A stretch of DNA of 64,000 nt from Agrocybe praecox. Lineage: Eukaryota > Basidiomycota > Agaricomycetes > Agaricales > Agrocybaceae. Numbering within the stretch: position 1 is the first letter of the stretch; each line of letters begins with the position of its first letter. The notes under the pieces are model-generated. The model searched no databases. It saw only the letters and a list, made by a program, of their open reading frames with translations, and was not told the DNA's origin. Where the stretch lies: positions 1,488,001-1,552,000 of the forward strand of contig OZ024844.1 of the NCBI GenBank assembly GCA_964017145.1. Reading direction: 5' to 3'. The position numbers were made by a program, and so were the translations under genes. This document shows, piece after piece, positions 10,563 through 21,889 of this stretch.

Positions 10563-12735
10563 TCATATAATTTCCTCCATATCGTCGTCGTCGTCGTCGC
10601 TCTCCTCTTCTTCTTCGAGTTGTATGGGTAATTCTGCTTCGAGTTCTGCTGCCAAGTCTTCATCAGGGATATTCTGGGATACATCAGATACGTTAGGTGC
10701 GGCTGAAACTGGAGCCGGGGCATGAATGTTCATGACCGGAGGAGAAGCGGGAACAAGAGGAGGAGCGGAATAAGCCTCTTGGTAGTTATGAGCTATTGTC
10801 GGAGGCGGTACAGACGCCGTCACAGGTGGTGGAGGAGCGGTCTGTTGTATCTCCTGTAGAGTATGGACAGGATGAGGAGCAGCAGCATCTTCCATCTGTG
10901 CAATCTCAGCAAGCTGAGCAGCCAATAGCGCAAGTTGACCCTGTAGTTCAGCACGAGGATCCTCCGCAAGACCACCGTTTGCCATCTGTGAAGATGCCAT
11001 CGGGTCTTGAGAGAACGATGTCATGGGCATGCCGTTGTTTGACCCAACAGCACCAGGTTGGGCTGCCAACATGGCCTGGACATGCGATAACAGATGCTCA
11101 ACTCCATTGTTTGCTGAGGATTCAGCAGCTTGTTGGTGATCTTGCGTAGACCCTTGGGCACCAGTCTTTTGCTGATCATCAGTGGACAACTTATACAAGT
11201 CACCAAAGTTGATTGCGCTCAGAATATTCTGCGCTGCTTCGTATGCGTCGGCCGAGTGTTCAGTGTCAGTATTTCCAGCAGGTGCGGGGGCTGTGGCTGG
11301 AGCAGTGGTGGTCGGTTTTGCTACTGGCGTTGTAGTAGCAGTGGCGGCAGCACCTGCAATAGTGCCGGGTGCCGTCGATGTCGATGGTTGAGATTGAGGA
11401 TAACTTGTGTATGTTGTCTGAGAATATGAGGGATAACCGTAAGGTTGTGTTGCGGCAGCAGTGTGATTATGATGATGGACGAGAGGAGCATGAGTAAAGG
11501 GTGGTACGGGGGTAGAAGATGCAGTCGATTGTGTGGGTTGTGTTTGGGGACGGCGCGTAGTCCGACGCGTAGTCTAAGATTGATTGAAAAGTCGGCTATT
11601 TTTCACACTCAGAAAAAAATTGGGCTTACATTGCCGCCCTCCCATGTTGCATTCAAACGATATTTTCCATTCGAACTCTTTTCAAATCGACCACGTTTAT
11701 AGGCTTTTTGGAGAGCCTGACTTGCAGATGGCCTGAAATTTGACTGTAACGGATACCTCGATGCCATCCAAGCAAATAAATCCTTCGGCGCCCAGCCTTC
11801 TGGGTCGACACAACCTGTCAAAGCCTCAACAATCATCTCTTCGTAGCTCGGAAGATCATCCCCTCCTTCCATCTGCGGTGGTTGCTGTTGTGGTGGATGC
11901 GATAAAGGTACCATCGTACTGTAGACTGACGGTTGGGGAGGATATGTAGCGGGGGCGGGTTGATGATAAGCACTTTGCATGGACGTCGGATAGCCATATG
12001 GATACGAGTATGCGCCTGCAGCTTGAGCGTAATACGATGTGATTGGATAAGCGGCTTGGGGGTGACCATATCCATAAGGTTGATGAGGATATTGAGGTTG
12101 CGCCATGGGCATCGGGGGTGCTGGCGCAGGAGTAGGAGGCGGTACAGGTGCAGGAGTGGGTGCAGGAGTTGAAGCAGGAGCAGAAGTAGCAGTAGACGCG
12201 GTCGATAAATTATCTGTCGAAGGTGAAGTAGTAGATGGTTCACTCGAGGATGCAGCCGATGTCAAGGCAGAATCTGTTGTCAGGTCCTTATCTGGAGGCT
12301 GGGGCTCTACTGCAGCTGTAGGTTCATTGTCCGTATGATTGGAATCCGGAGGATTTGGGGATTTTAACGAGTCCATTACGGCCTCCTTTTCTTTTGGCGG
12401 TACATCTTCAGCAAGTTTTTCCGTCGAAGACTGAGCTGACTTTTTCAAATCTGCAATAGCAGCGTTGATATCGGGTGGCCATATTGAACCCTTCACATAT
12501 GGTAGCGCATTTATATCAAAAGTTAGGCATATTTCGATGATTTGGGCGGGTGGGAGCAGAGTGAGATACTGTCGCTTGAGTTCATGATCTGAAAGAAGAT
12601 TAGGACAGAGATTTGGATACAAAAGAGAAATAAAGGACCTTGGGGATGGGGTTGATAATATGGATGATAATGTGAGTGAGGAATAGAAGAAGAGTAGGAG
12701 CTGCTGGCCACCTGCATCCTTCCGGTGAGCTGCAC
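10563..12735 (-). CDS. Linker-histone H15-like winged-helix protein, proline-rich with acidic tail
   Basis: Three exons (12639-12735, 11630-12588, 10563-11573), 688 aa. Residues about 276-345 match a linker-histone globular (H15) domain: PSYEEMIVEALTG, then LFAWMASRYPL, then SQALQKAYKRGRFEKSSNGKYRLN. This is the helix-helix-helix-wing order of H1/H5. The region before it is a Pro/Ala/Gln/Tyr-rich stretch (many AP, PQ and YPYGYP repeats). After it come TTRRTTRRPQTQ and more Pro/Thr/Ala-rich sequence, and the end is strongly acidic (EEEEESDDDDDD). Canonical H1 has a Lys/Ala-rich basic tail, which is absent here. The fold suggests DNA or nucleosome binding. The flanks look more like a transcriptional cofactor than a bulk linker histone. 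Function unknown. Confidence 0.65.
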
Positions 12736-12821
12736 AGTTTTTCAGAACAAGGTTCGCATTCGACCGACTTCCAAAAGCAAACAGTCACCATCACTCCAAT
12801 CACGTTCTTTTTTTTCTTCCA

Positions 12822-13818
12822 CTATTTAAACATCAAGTCCGAACGGAGTACATATTTTGTTCCTTTAATCACTGGAGACCCCTCGTGAAGCATACATTCT
12901 TGTCCATGTCTATTTTACCCCGTCAGTATAATCAATTTCTCGATTTTTCTCCGTTCAATTACCTGTGCAAAAGAGCAGTACCACGTCGCAGAGCAGGCGT
13001 TATTGTCTCCCGAGGTTTCCCTCTCTCTTCCTTGTAAAATAATGTCTACAACATCGTTCAGAAATGTCACCACAAAGCACTAAAATCGACTCACTTCACC
13101 ACCTTCGACCCCATCTTCGGCGCCTGTGAGGTATATCAGCAGAGTCCACTCTGATTTGGCCCCAGTCGCCGGATCGCGAACAGAGTCGTCATAGTGTGGT
13201 CTACACTTGTCTGTTAGGTATCTATCATACTGACCGCATCAAGAGCGTACCCAAAATACTGCGATGGTGCATATTTATACACCCGTATGTTCGAATTACA
13301 TGATTGCGGTTTTCGTGGATTGTTAGGATCCAGCGCTGGTGGGCGTCTCGTCGACGTAGGGTAAGGAAATGACGGCAGATGGGGGTCTAATAGATTGTGA
13401 AGCTTTTGCGCAAAATCTACGGAAGCCACAGAAAAGCGCTCTGAACAATCAACATAAATTGTTGAGCAAATCATATAAATGCGCATCATACAATGAAAAT
13501 GATTTACGATTTACACGTTCCGCTTCTCCTCGTTTCTTGGGAGGAGTGAGTTCAAGGGGAAGTGTGTCAATGAATTTCGCAAAGGCTTTACATTCAGCGG
13601 GAGAGAAGAAATCCTATGGTAGATGTGTCATGTTAAAGGCCTTGGTAGATATATAGTACCCTGCGTACGTCGATAATGATTATCTGGTCCTCAAGGATCG
13701 ACCTGCACTCCAGATCCAATTTTGCAGCAACTTCAGGGAAGATAACCTGATTAGTAGAAGTACTGGAAACAGTAGTGGTAGAGGCATCTGCCTTCTTTGC
13801 AAAGTTCTTTTTGGCCAT
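12822..13818 (-). CDS. 2-oxoglutarate/Fe(II) dioxygenase, prolyl-4-hydroxylase fold
   Basis: Multi-exon gene. It starts MAKKNFAKKADASTTTV at 13818 and continues to FFSPAECKAFAKFID, NRKSFSLYDAHLYDLL, VYKYAPSQYFG, then PHYDDSVRDPATG. The end is HGQECMLHEGSPVIKGTKYV and LRSDLMFK, with stop TAG at 12822. HYDD supplies the HxD iron ligands. The distal histidine lies in the LHEGSPVIKG block, and the Arg of LRSDLMF would bind 2-oxoglutarate. SEWTLLIYLT forms a core strand. The family hydroxylates protein or small-molecule substrates; the target cannot be read from sequence. No signal peptide or membrane span is seen, so a cytosolic or nuclear role is likely. Exon borders were placed by eye. Confidence 0.75.
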
Positions 13819-13923
13819 TCGCAGTAGTGATGGTGGTTAATAAGTGACCTAAATTTGGCGCATCGTTCATACGCCTTTTATTTTGAAAAATAAATTATAG
13901 ATAATGATTCACTACTTTTGCAT

Positions 13924-15492
13924 TTAAGGGCGTACTGTCGTCTTCTTGACTACCTCCCTTCCATTCGGGTACCCAAACCACAGACCAGCTACTAATAGGA
14001 CGTTACACACAAGAAGTATCCCAGACGATATAATGGTAGACGGGAAAATATTCCAAGAATACTCAATTCCTAATACTAGTGCCAATCTGATGGACGATGA
14101 TTGATAAAGAATAGCGTACACAACATGAGTAGCACTTACTTGACGGCTAGAGGGAATTTCGTCCTCCAAGCCAGGTAAGGGATCTGCTGGGCATACCAGG
14201 AGTAGAATTGATAGTGTAATGACCGAGCGAATAAGATTCCAATCAAGTTAGAAGTGAAGAGTACAGTAGCGACATCTAAATCACACGGCATCTCAATATT
14301 ACAGCTTCAAGAAGTATTAAAAAGAAAATCAAACTTACAATCCGCAGTGACAGCCGCGAGTCCAGCGGGATACATAGGCCGTCTAAGACCACGAGAAAGC
14401 ACACCAAAAACTCCTCCATCAGGCCTGCACCACCTAGAGAGCCCAAAGGCAACCAACGTAGTAACATGTCCAAGAAGCAAAGTCATAGCCAACCGAGGAC
14501 TCAAGAATGTCTGTTCGTCGAAGAACCTCCAGTTGACGGTCCACTTGTACATGAAAACGCGGCCAAGATCGAAGGCTGATTTAGCATACGCCAAGGGGTC
14601 CTCCTGTATGAAGGGCTTTGCGAGAAGGATTTGAATGATGATTATAGTTGCCATATACACGAACGTTCGAAATAGACCCTTGGTTTTGCAGAGAATGACG
14701 AGAAGACCTGGGAGGTAGAGCAATATCGACATCTTGACTGACAATGCAATGCTAGAGAAGGCAGAAGCTCCCTGTCAGAATTTAGTGTCCATTTAACAGA
14801 AGCTGAGCGACGCACCTGAAAAGCATTATCCCGAAATCATACAATCCACTCTGGAATGCCAAAATCGCTGCTTGGACTATTACCACAGACCAGCAGTCAT
14901 TGAAGAGCCGCAGAACAAAGATCGAGTGAAGTCGCTTGCTGAGAGGTAGGAGTAAGACGATCCAGTTTGGTAGACTCCCTGCTGCACGATATATACCGCA
15001 TGAAAGAGTGACACTGGCCAAGTAAAGTAGACCGTATAGATACTGTGCCAGCTGGACATTGCTCCCAGCATCTGTCACTTCATAGAGAAACTTGTGTATT
15101 TGGACATGGCCAGCAGGATATCTGCAGATATAAATGAGTTTATGAGGACAACGCAAGAGCAAAAAAGTTCACATACACCAGCGGACCTGTCGGGCCTGTA
15201 ATTCGGCTGTAATTATGCTCCCCTTGTAGAAAAAGTTTGGTTTGTATCATATACGTTTCCCAGTCAATTTCTGTATCTACAAGGAAATAATCCATCGTCA
15301 GTCGCGTCGTCGCACTTCAAGCTTGGCCATCCAACGAAGGTACGCACATGGGACATATCGGATGATGAGTCCAGTGAGCAACGCGTCACCGAGTATGACC
15401 AGTCCTGCTAGATGCCAGAAGTACTTGGGGTTGAAAAGCAAAGATTGAGGTATACGGAGACATCGTTGGAATATGGTGGAAGGAGAGGCCAT
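13924..15492 (-). CDS. ALG3: ALG3 dolichyl-P-Man:Man5GlcNAc2-PP-dolichol alpha-1,3-mannosyltransferase
   Basis: ER membrane enzyme that adds the first mannose on the lumenal side in N-glycan precursor assembly. Joined exons read [92 protein letters not shown] and [15 protein letters not shown]. The TEIDWETYM loop, the GPLVYPAGH block and the HYQFYSWY block are ALG3 hallmarks. Many hydrophobic helices alternate with these loops. The intron after VP joins in frame to YTEIDW. The start at 15492 precedes the conserved region; an upstream in-frame ATG at 15591 would add 33 non-conserved residues. The C-terminus ends [10 protein letters not shown], a basic tail like an ER retention signal. Confidence 0.9.
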
Positions 15493-15655
15493 GATGATGC
15501 TCTGTTCCATCAAATTCACGTGGCAGTTCTGGGACTCAAAATGTAAATCCCTTATGGAAATAGATTCTCTTGAAATAGACATGGTATTCAAGTGGTGGTA
15601 TCAGATACTTGCCGAAATATCACACTGATGCTAGTAAAAAACTAAACTATCCACT

Positions 15656-17807
15656 TCATTTCTTTCTTTCAACCGCGTCCTCTCCATGTTTCAAACCTCT
15701 CAAGAATCCAGCACTATACCCTGTCTCGGTTCCCTCAGCGATCAGTTCTGGCCCCGCAACCCTGATCGCATCTTCCATGAATTGGCCAGTAAATCCAAGC
15801 CTAGAGGTATTATAACTAGCAAAAATCTTCGCCGTCTTGAACCCATCCGTGTACCCTCTCGCAGTCGAGTTTTTCAGAGCATCAGTATTGAGTCCATTTG
15901 ATTCCATGCCGTCTCTTCGCCTATGGATGGCACCGAAACGATGAGGCATCCATGCCCTATATATCCCGTACCAAGAAGACCGACGACTCAAGATGGAGGA
16001 TGTAAGCTTCTGCACCAAGTCCAGTACGTCCGCAGAGATAGGTATAAGGAGATTCCGAGCGTCGGCTGCAAGCGTGCTCGCCTCTTGCGCCGTGGTCGGT
16101 TTTCCGTAAGAAAAGAAGGTATTTGGCAAGCTTTTCCCTACCGATGCAGTAAAGCACCAACCAGAGTCAACGTCGCAGTCTTCTTTCTTGTAGGCTGCGA
16201 GTTTTTGCAGATCAATTAAATGCTTGAAATACTATGCAATAACGTGTAAAGGCTCACCCCAAAAGCTCCATCCTGCAGTGGCGTTGCTATAAACCTTCAT
16301 CTGGTCGGTGCAGAACGTTTTGCGGACCTGGGCCGCATTATTCTCAGCCTTCAGGCTATCTGGAGTGAGCGCACAAGAGTACTCATCTACTACCAGATTC
16401 CGATGCAGTTTTGTCGATGTTTGAACAAGCGATTGTGCGATAGCACCTTCTACGTCGATAGTGTGATTCGTACCCGACTCTGCATCGTCAGATGGGGTGA
16501 AAACAAAATAAGAATGGTGGTCTTGAACAACGAAATCCGTCCGTGGAGCCAAAAAAGTCGAAAATCTGTCTGCGTCAAATCCATCGTGCATATATAGGGG
16601 TAATTTCTGGGCAGCTTCGGACACGTTCCTCATAGCAGATACTGCTCGAGAGTCTATAAATTAATACAAGGCATCAGCTAGGCCAACGCTGGAAGATTCA
16701 ATAGTAGGTATCCATAGAACCACTCACAGAAACCTTCCAAACCCTCCCCATATAGAGGCTCGTTCAAAATCTGAATACCCACCACATTATTGACCAACGC
16801 AAGCGTCTCCGCCAAAAACGTCAGAATATCAACTGCCTTATCCATATTCTCAGGAACGGCGAACAAGTTCGTCTGTCCGTCCGAAATCCCAGAATGCGCT
16901 TGCCCATTCTGGCTTCCAGGCGCGCCATGCAGGTCAATGAGCACACCAAGCCCAGCATTGCCCGCCTCGTTCACAGCCCGCAAGACACGCGGCCAAGCAT
17001 TCTCATAGACGTCAGATACAGGTTCGAACGGCGTGCCCTGTACGAAGTTCGGTCCTAGACTCCAGTATCCTATGGGTAGACGAACGGTGTTTATCCCGAT
17101 ACTAGACAGATAATAGAAATCTGGCTGAGTGATGAAAGTATCCCAGTGTCGTTCGAGGACTGCCCGAGCGTTCGACGTAGATCCCCACCCAGTTGCAATA
17201 TCTATCTCTGCCACCTTGGGTCCCGAAGCGCATTTAAACACAGACTGCGTCATCCAGCTCTCATGTACGAACCTAGATCAGTGTCTCCCAATAAGCTTGA
17301 ATATTTGGTGCATGCATTCAAGACTTATTCGTACCATGAGCCCAAATTGACAGACTGCTGCTGGCGATATCGAAACACATTTGACGATGTTTGATCATAC
17401 GGCGGGAATTCTTGATTCAGGATCGGAGGAGGATCGTACGGTTCCACAGTACAATTAAATACCTGAGCTGGGTCCTCGGTAGTCACTACAACATTCACGG
17501 TGTCGGAGACGTCACTATTATCCCCATCCCGAGCAAAAATCGCGCGTCTCCGCTGCCCTCTCCTATAAGTTCTCCTCTGTACAGGCGAGGTATTTTGCAC
17601 AGAACCAAGAGCAGGAGGACTACCAGCTATCTGAGGGTCGGCAGGCTGGAGAAAAGAGGCAGTAGAACCGGCGTTCGGTAACACAAATCGAGCAGAAACA
17701 CCGGTCAAGTTTGTCAAAGAGGATGCGCCCGGAGAAGGCTTATAAGCGATAGACTTCAAATCGTATGCAAAAAGGGCTGAAATTTTCGAAAAGTTGATGT
17801 TGACCAT
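15656..17807 (-). CDS. Glycoside hydrolase family 5 protein, exo-beta-1,3-glucanase-like
   Basis: The catalytic part begins at SVNLGSWFVHESWMTQ, restored by splicing between about 17330 and 17273. It continues through NTVRLPIGYWSLGP, VLIDLHGAPGSQNGQ, GIQILNEPLYGEG (acid/base Glu), QDHHSYFVF and VVDEYSCALT (likely nucleophile Glu), then AGWSFWGE. This order is that of fungal GH5 exo-1,3-glucanases (EXG-like). About 160 residues precede the catalytic domain. They include a basic patch (RRTYRRGQRRR) and no clear signal peptide after MVNINFSKISALF. A further 150 or so residues follow it (15656-16129), a C-terminal region I do not recognise as a known module. Start chosen at 17807; an upstream ATG at 17936 would add a leader with a hydrophobic run. 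The role in glucan remodelling is inferred from family. Confidence 0.8.
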
Positions 17808-18707
17808 CCTTGGAAGTTGACAAAGTGAACAAGGAGTACCAGACTCAAAGAAAGAGAAAGAAAGGGAAACGAAAAGCAGCAGGCACGGACGCGGTGTAGG
17901 ATGAGAATGCTCTTGAGATGGAAAGCCATAATGCACCCTTTCTTATAGAGTCTGGGACTGTATTGGTCCATTTCAACTGATTGAGGTGCAGTCTGCTTCA
18001 CAATGTATTTTTACGCATTACATTGCATGGTTTTGTTGAATTGGGACTCTGTCGGCGGCAAACCCCGACATTCCTTTCTTTCTTTGGGACGGCGATCAGT
18101 GTGCGTAGTAAGCAGATACGTCGCGACACGCCGTTGAAGTTGGAAGCAAGGTTCTCACACTTTTTCAAGTTCTCAAAAGTTTTCAATTGCGAACTCTACA
18201 ACGACATATTATAGTTACTAAATGTGATCGAGTGTATGTGTATACAAAGTGTACGTATGAGTTGAAAAACAGAGAGTCCTTGAAACATGTATATTGATTG
18301 ATGATGTTGGGGGATATGATGGTAATTGCGATAAACCGAACAAGAGACAAGAAAAAAAGAAAATTGTGCGAGTATAAGAATAATTGCGAGGTCGTAACCG
18401 AAGTCGATGAGGATCAAGAGAAATTTAGACACATACGAAGGAAAACGCATGTGAAAGGAAAGGCTAGGCGGAAAAGGGACGTGCACTACAATCCAGGCTC
18501 TTCCGGACATTATTAATGAATTTTTTTTAACGATGAACTGGGTTCTCTTCTCGCCAGCCTCTCGAGCGCGTGCAGAGGTCAAATTTGAGCGACCACAGCC
18601 GGGGTCAACGTCAACTCGAGACATAACGTACACCAACGCAATGAGGGCAGGCGGGCGGTAGAGGATTATGGATGGGGGGAGTCCGAATGCAAGTTGATGA
18701 AAAGACA
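17808..18707. other. Intergenic region between GH5 and TBP genes
   Basis: This holds the 5' flank of the GH5 gene and the 3' flank of the TBP gene. Open frames on both strands lack motifs, and those near 18710 are reflections of the TBP end. No gene seen. Confidence 0.5.
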
Positions 18708-19944
18708 TCAAGGCTTGCGGAACTCGCACAGCACGGTGTAAATCGTGTTGAACGCGGTATAGATCTCTTCCCTGACCTGAAGGTCGAGAGAACAAACAAG
18801 GTCAGCGGCTGGATTCGAACCGGGTCCACCGAATCCAAACAAAAGGCTGGTTAGGCCCTTAACAAGACATCGTCCGACAATCAACATCAGTCACTAGCCC
18901 AAAGGGCAACTAGTGATGCGAAGAAGGTGCGATACGGCGATGTCTCGGTAAAACGAAATGTAAAACATACTCACTTTGGCACCGGTCAAGACAATTTTGC
19001 CAGACACGAAAATGAGCAAAACGACCTTGGGCTTGATCATACGATAGATCAGACCAGGGAAAAGCTGGGAGCCATGATAAGCAAAAGGCTGGGAAAAAAG
19101 GGGGGGAAAGAAGACATACCTCAGGTTCATAACTGCTGAACTGTCCGTGGCTGTAAGCAAGTCCTTCCAAGCGAATGGGGAACTTGACATCACAACTACC
19201 GACGATGTTTTGAATTTTGAATTCGGAGAACTTGGCATCGAAACCAAGCTTCTGCACGATACGAGCGTATTTTCGCGAGGCAAGACGGGAGTCATCTTCA
19301 GACTTGGCACCTGTCACGACCATCTTGCCTGAGGCGAAGATGAGAGCCGTGGTTTTGGGGTCGCGAATACGCATGATGACAGCGGCAAAACGCTAAACAT
19401 ATACGGAGCAAATAACAACAGTCCGATATGTTGCGTGTTAGACAATAATATATGAACCAACCTTGGGATTATACTCCGCATTTCTCGCGTGAAGAGCAAT
19501 GGTCTTGAGGTCGAGCCGGCAGTCGAGATTCACAGTGGCGACAATATTTTGAAGAGTAGGAACAATGCCCTCAACAGCAGTGATGTGTTGTTGTTCCAAA
19601 GTCAAAGGAACTGGGGTCGCAGGGACAGCAGTCGACGCGGGTGGCGTCGAAGGACCTGCAACGGCGTTGGAGGCAGCAGCAGCTGTGACAGGAGTCGCAT
19701 TGGCAGGAGAAGAGGGCTTAGCAGGGGTGTAAGAGTTGGACAAAGGCGATGGACCTGGACCAGGAAGAGAAAGGTTTGAATTTGTGGTATTTGTAGCAGG
19801 CTGCTGTTGGTAAAGGGTGGCACTGCCTGGGAGCGCTAGACCGCCGTGAGGCTGCTGAGGCTGCTGGAACTGGAAAGGCTGCTGCTGTTGAGAGGCATTG
19901 GTGCGACCAAAGGTGATCTGACGAGCGGGCAGTGCGAAAGACAT
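18708..19944 (-). CDS. TATA-binding protein (TBP)
   Basis: General transcription factor for Pol I, II and III. The N-terminal part (from 19944) is low-complexity: Gln-rich, then Pro/Ala/Ser/Thr-rich. It is longer than in yeast TBP. The conserved saddle starts at [36 protein letters not shown] and continues [62 protein letters not shown] and [20 protein letters not shown]. It ends in a last exon [22 protein letters not shown], with TGA at 18708-18710. Both saddle repeats are complete. The last intron (18777-18974) is 198 nt, against the 50-60 nt usual here, and holds a tRNA-like element. Confidence 0.95.
18801..18878 (-). other. tRNA-like element inside the last TBP intron
   Basis: On the minus strand a perfect Pol III B-box (GGTTCGAATCC, 18811-18821) is followed by a 3' strand that can pair with GTCGG at the 5' end (CTGAC, one G-U). 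An anticodon-arm-like hairpin, AGGGC-CTAACCA-GCCTT, lies upstream. The D-arm is too short, the T-stem has mismatches, and no T-run terminator follows. This fits a decayed or tRNA-derived element better than a working tRNA. It lies wholly within an intron. Confidence 0.4.
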
Positions 19945-21889
19945 TGATCAGGAAAAAATTCTATAAGGTGAACCGTGAGAAAGTTTGAGTGGGGGGGAAA
20001 GAAAGCTAATTTGATTTGCAAACACGGCCTTTATATATGTCCTCAATTCAAACTCCGACGTTGATCATCCTATATCTTACGTAACCTCCTCCTCCTTTGT
20101 TCCCTCGAAGTAGCATCGCCTCGTTGTTGTTAACTCTCCGCCTCGCCTCTCTTCCCCCATTTTCTTCCTCAATGTCCCTCTCAGCTACCTCTTGATCTTC
20201 TCTCCCAATATCTTTCAGTACCCCTCTGAACTCTCTCGAATATTTCTTTCTCGCTTTTACGCTATGCCCGCTTGCCACGTTCGAGTGGCAACCAACCCTG
20301 ACAACCCCCATCAATCCAACAGAAACCTTCTAACCTCAATGGAAAAAATTCAACTGCGCCCACAAAACTCACTTTCTCGTTGTCTGTCTTCACAATCTAC
20401 ACTTTCGAGTCAGCCTGTAGCCGGATCTTCTACCGTCCATTTGAATTTCGAACACACAATCGGAGCTCAAAAATGTGTCATGGATTATGTCAGCCTCCAC
20501 GTCGCTGCTGCTTTCTTCGGCGAAGGTACAGTATTAGGACGTACTAGCTTTCATTCAGGTCCACTGCGCGCATTCATCTAGGAGGCTCTACCCTCTGGAT
20601 CCGTTATGACATGTCTGTGATTACTGTATCGCCGGACAGCCGAATCTTCCATTTCTCGCGCCCTCCTTATCTCTGCATTCCTGTGTTCCCTATCTAGGCA
20701 TGTTTCTCTCATGAACGGCCTAATCACGCAATATCAATCAGCCATATCGATAAGATTACAGATCAAAGTTCAGACTAAATGTAGGCGCTGGGTATTTTTC
20801 ATCTCATCCGTTGACAGATTTCCGTGCATGTCGCATCTTTCTCCCAGGCAGTAACAGCAGCAGTGGCAGATTTACACTTACCTCAAGCTATGTTCTGTAA
20901 TATTTCTCTGTGGCACTATCATGATTCAACATGTTCACAACTGTTCGACACCAAACGTGATTCCCCCGTACTTCCCCAACGTGGTTTATGGGTTATGCCT
21001 TTTGATGAATCGTCTTTTCGACCTTTTGACCTTCGCACGTCAAGCTTTTTTAGCCACCCACATAGGCGCCTTCGTCGACCGTTGATGACTTCTTTGGTTA
21101 TTTATACGCCATTTTGTTATCTGGCGCGGTCATCTGATGTTTTCTGGTCGACGAGACCTTGTACACCTGTATTTGGGATGACTACTTTCTGGTTACACGA
21201 CTAAAATAGTTAGACTTATATAGATAATCTGTATGCTTCTATACACACCTCTATAAAATGAGTTCCTATCTCTACGTGTGATAACTCCCGAAAATAAGTA
21301 TCGATTGCGGGTTGTTTAGAAAACACTACCGCCTCATAACCTTCCAAGAGTGCTATTTTTATCCTTACGGAAGGCTCTTTCGGAACGCAGAGACGAAATG
21401 TTTAGAGGAAAGAAAAAATGACTATGTATAGTTACACCCAATATCTGACAATCCGTAGTAAGAATGTATATATAGTTGAAGGGTATTTATACTACTTTGG
21501 AAGGAACGGTAACGCGAATGGAATGGAAGCATCTGTTGAAAGAGATGATTAAGGAAGAGAAAAAAGATGGGAAGACGGGCAATTTATAAGAGGGAGGAGA
21601 TTAACCGGAAGCCATGTATGTAGTAAATGCGGAGGAACCTGTGACACAACGATGGATGGAAGAATGCGTATACGACATGACAGACAGCAGGAGTGAAACC
21701 CGAGAGACTCGGGAGAGGGAGAAGGTATTTATTATTACGGGAAAGAGTATAAGACGAAAAGAAATGGCTAAAAACAGAAAACGTAACTCGACGAGCAGAC
21801 CGTAATTAAACACCGGCCACGATCCTAGAAAGGGAGAATAAGTCAGCCGCCGATCTATAAATGCCGACATGTAAAATGTAAAGTAAGAC
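19945..21889. other. Intergenic, one weak small ORF
   Basis: About 1.9 kb between the TBP start and the VPS1 end. The only frame worth naming is plus-strand 20264-20581 (MPACHVRVATNPDNPHQSN..., 105 aa), after a pyrimidine-rich leader. It has no recognisable domain. It may be the 5' part of a spliced transcript or chance. A second frame at 20824-21204 shows no motif. Confidence 0.3.
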
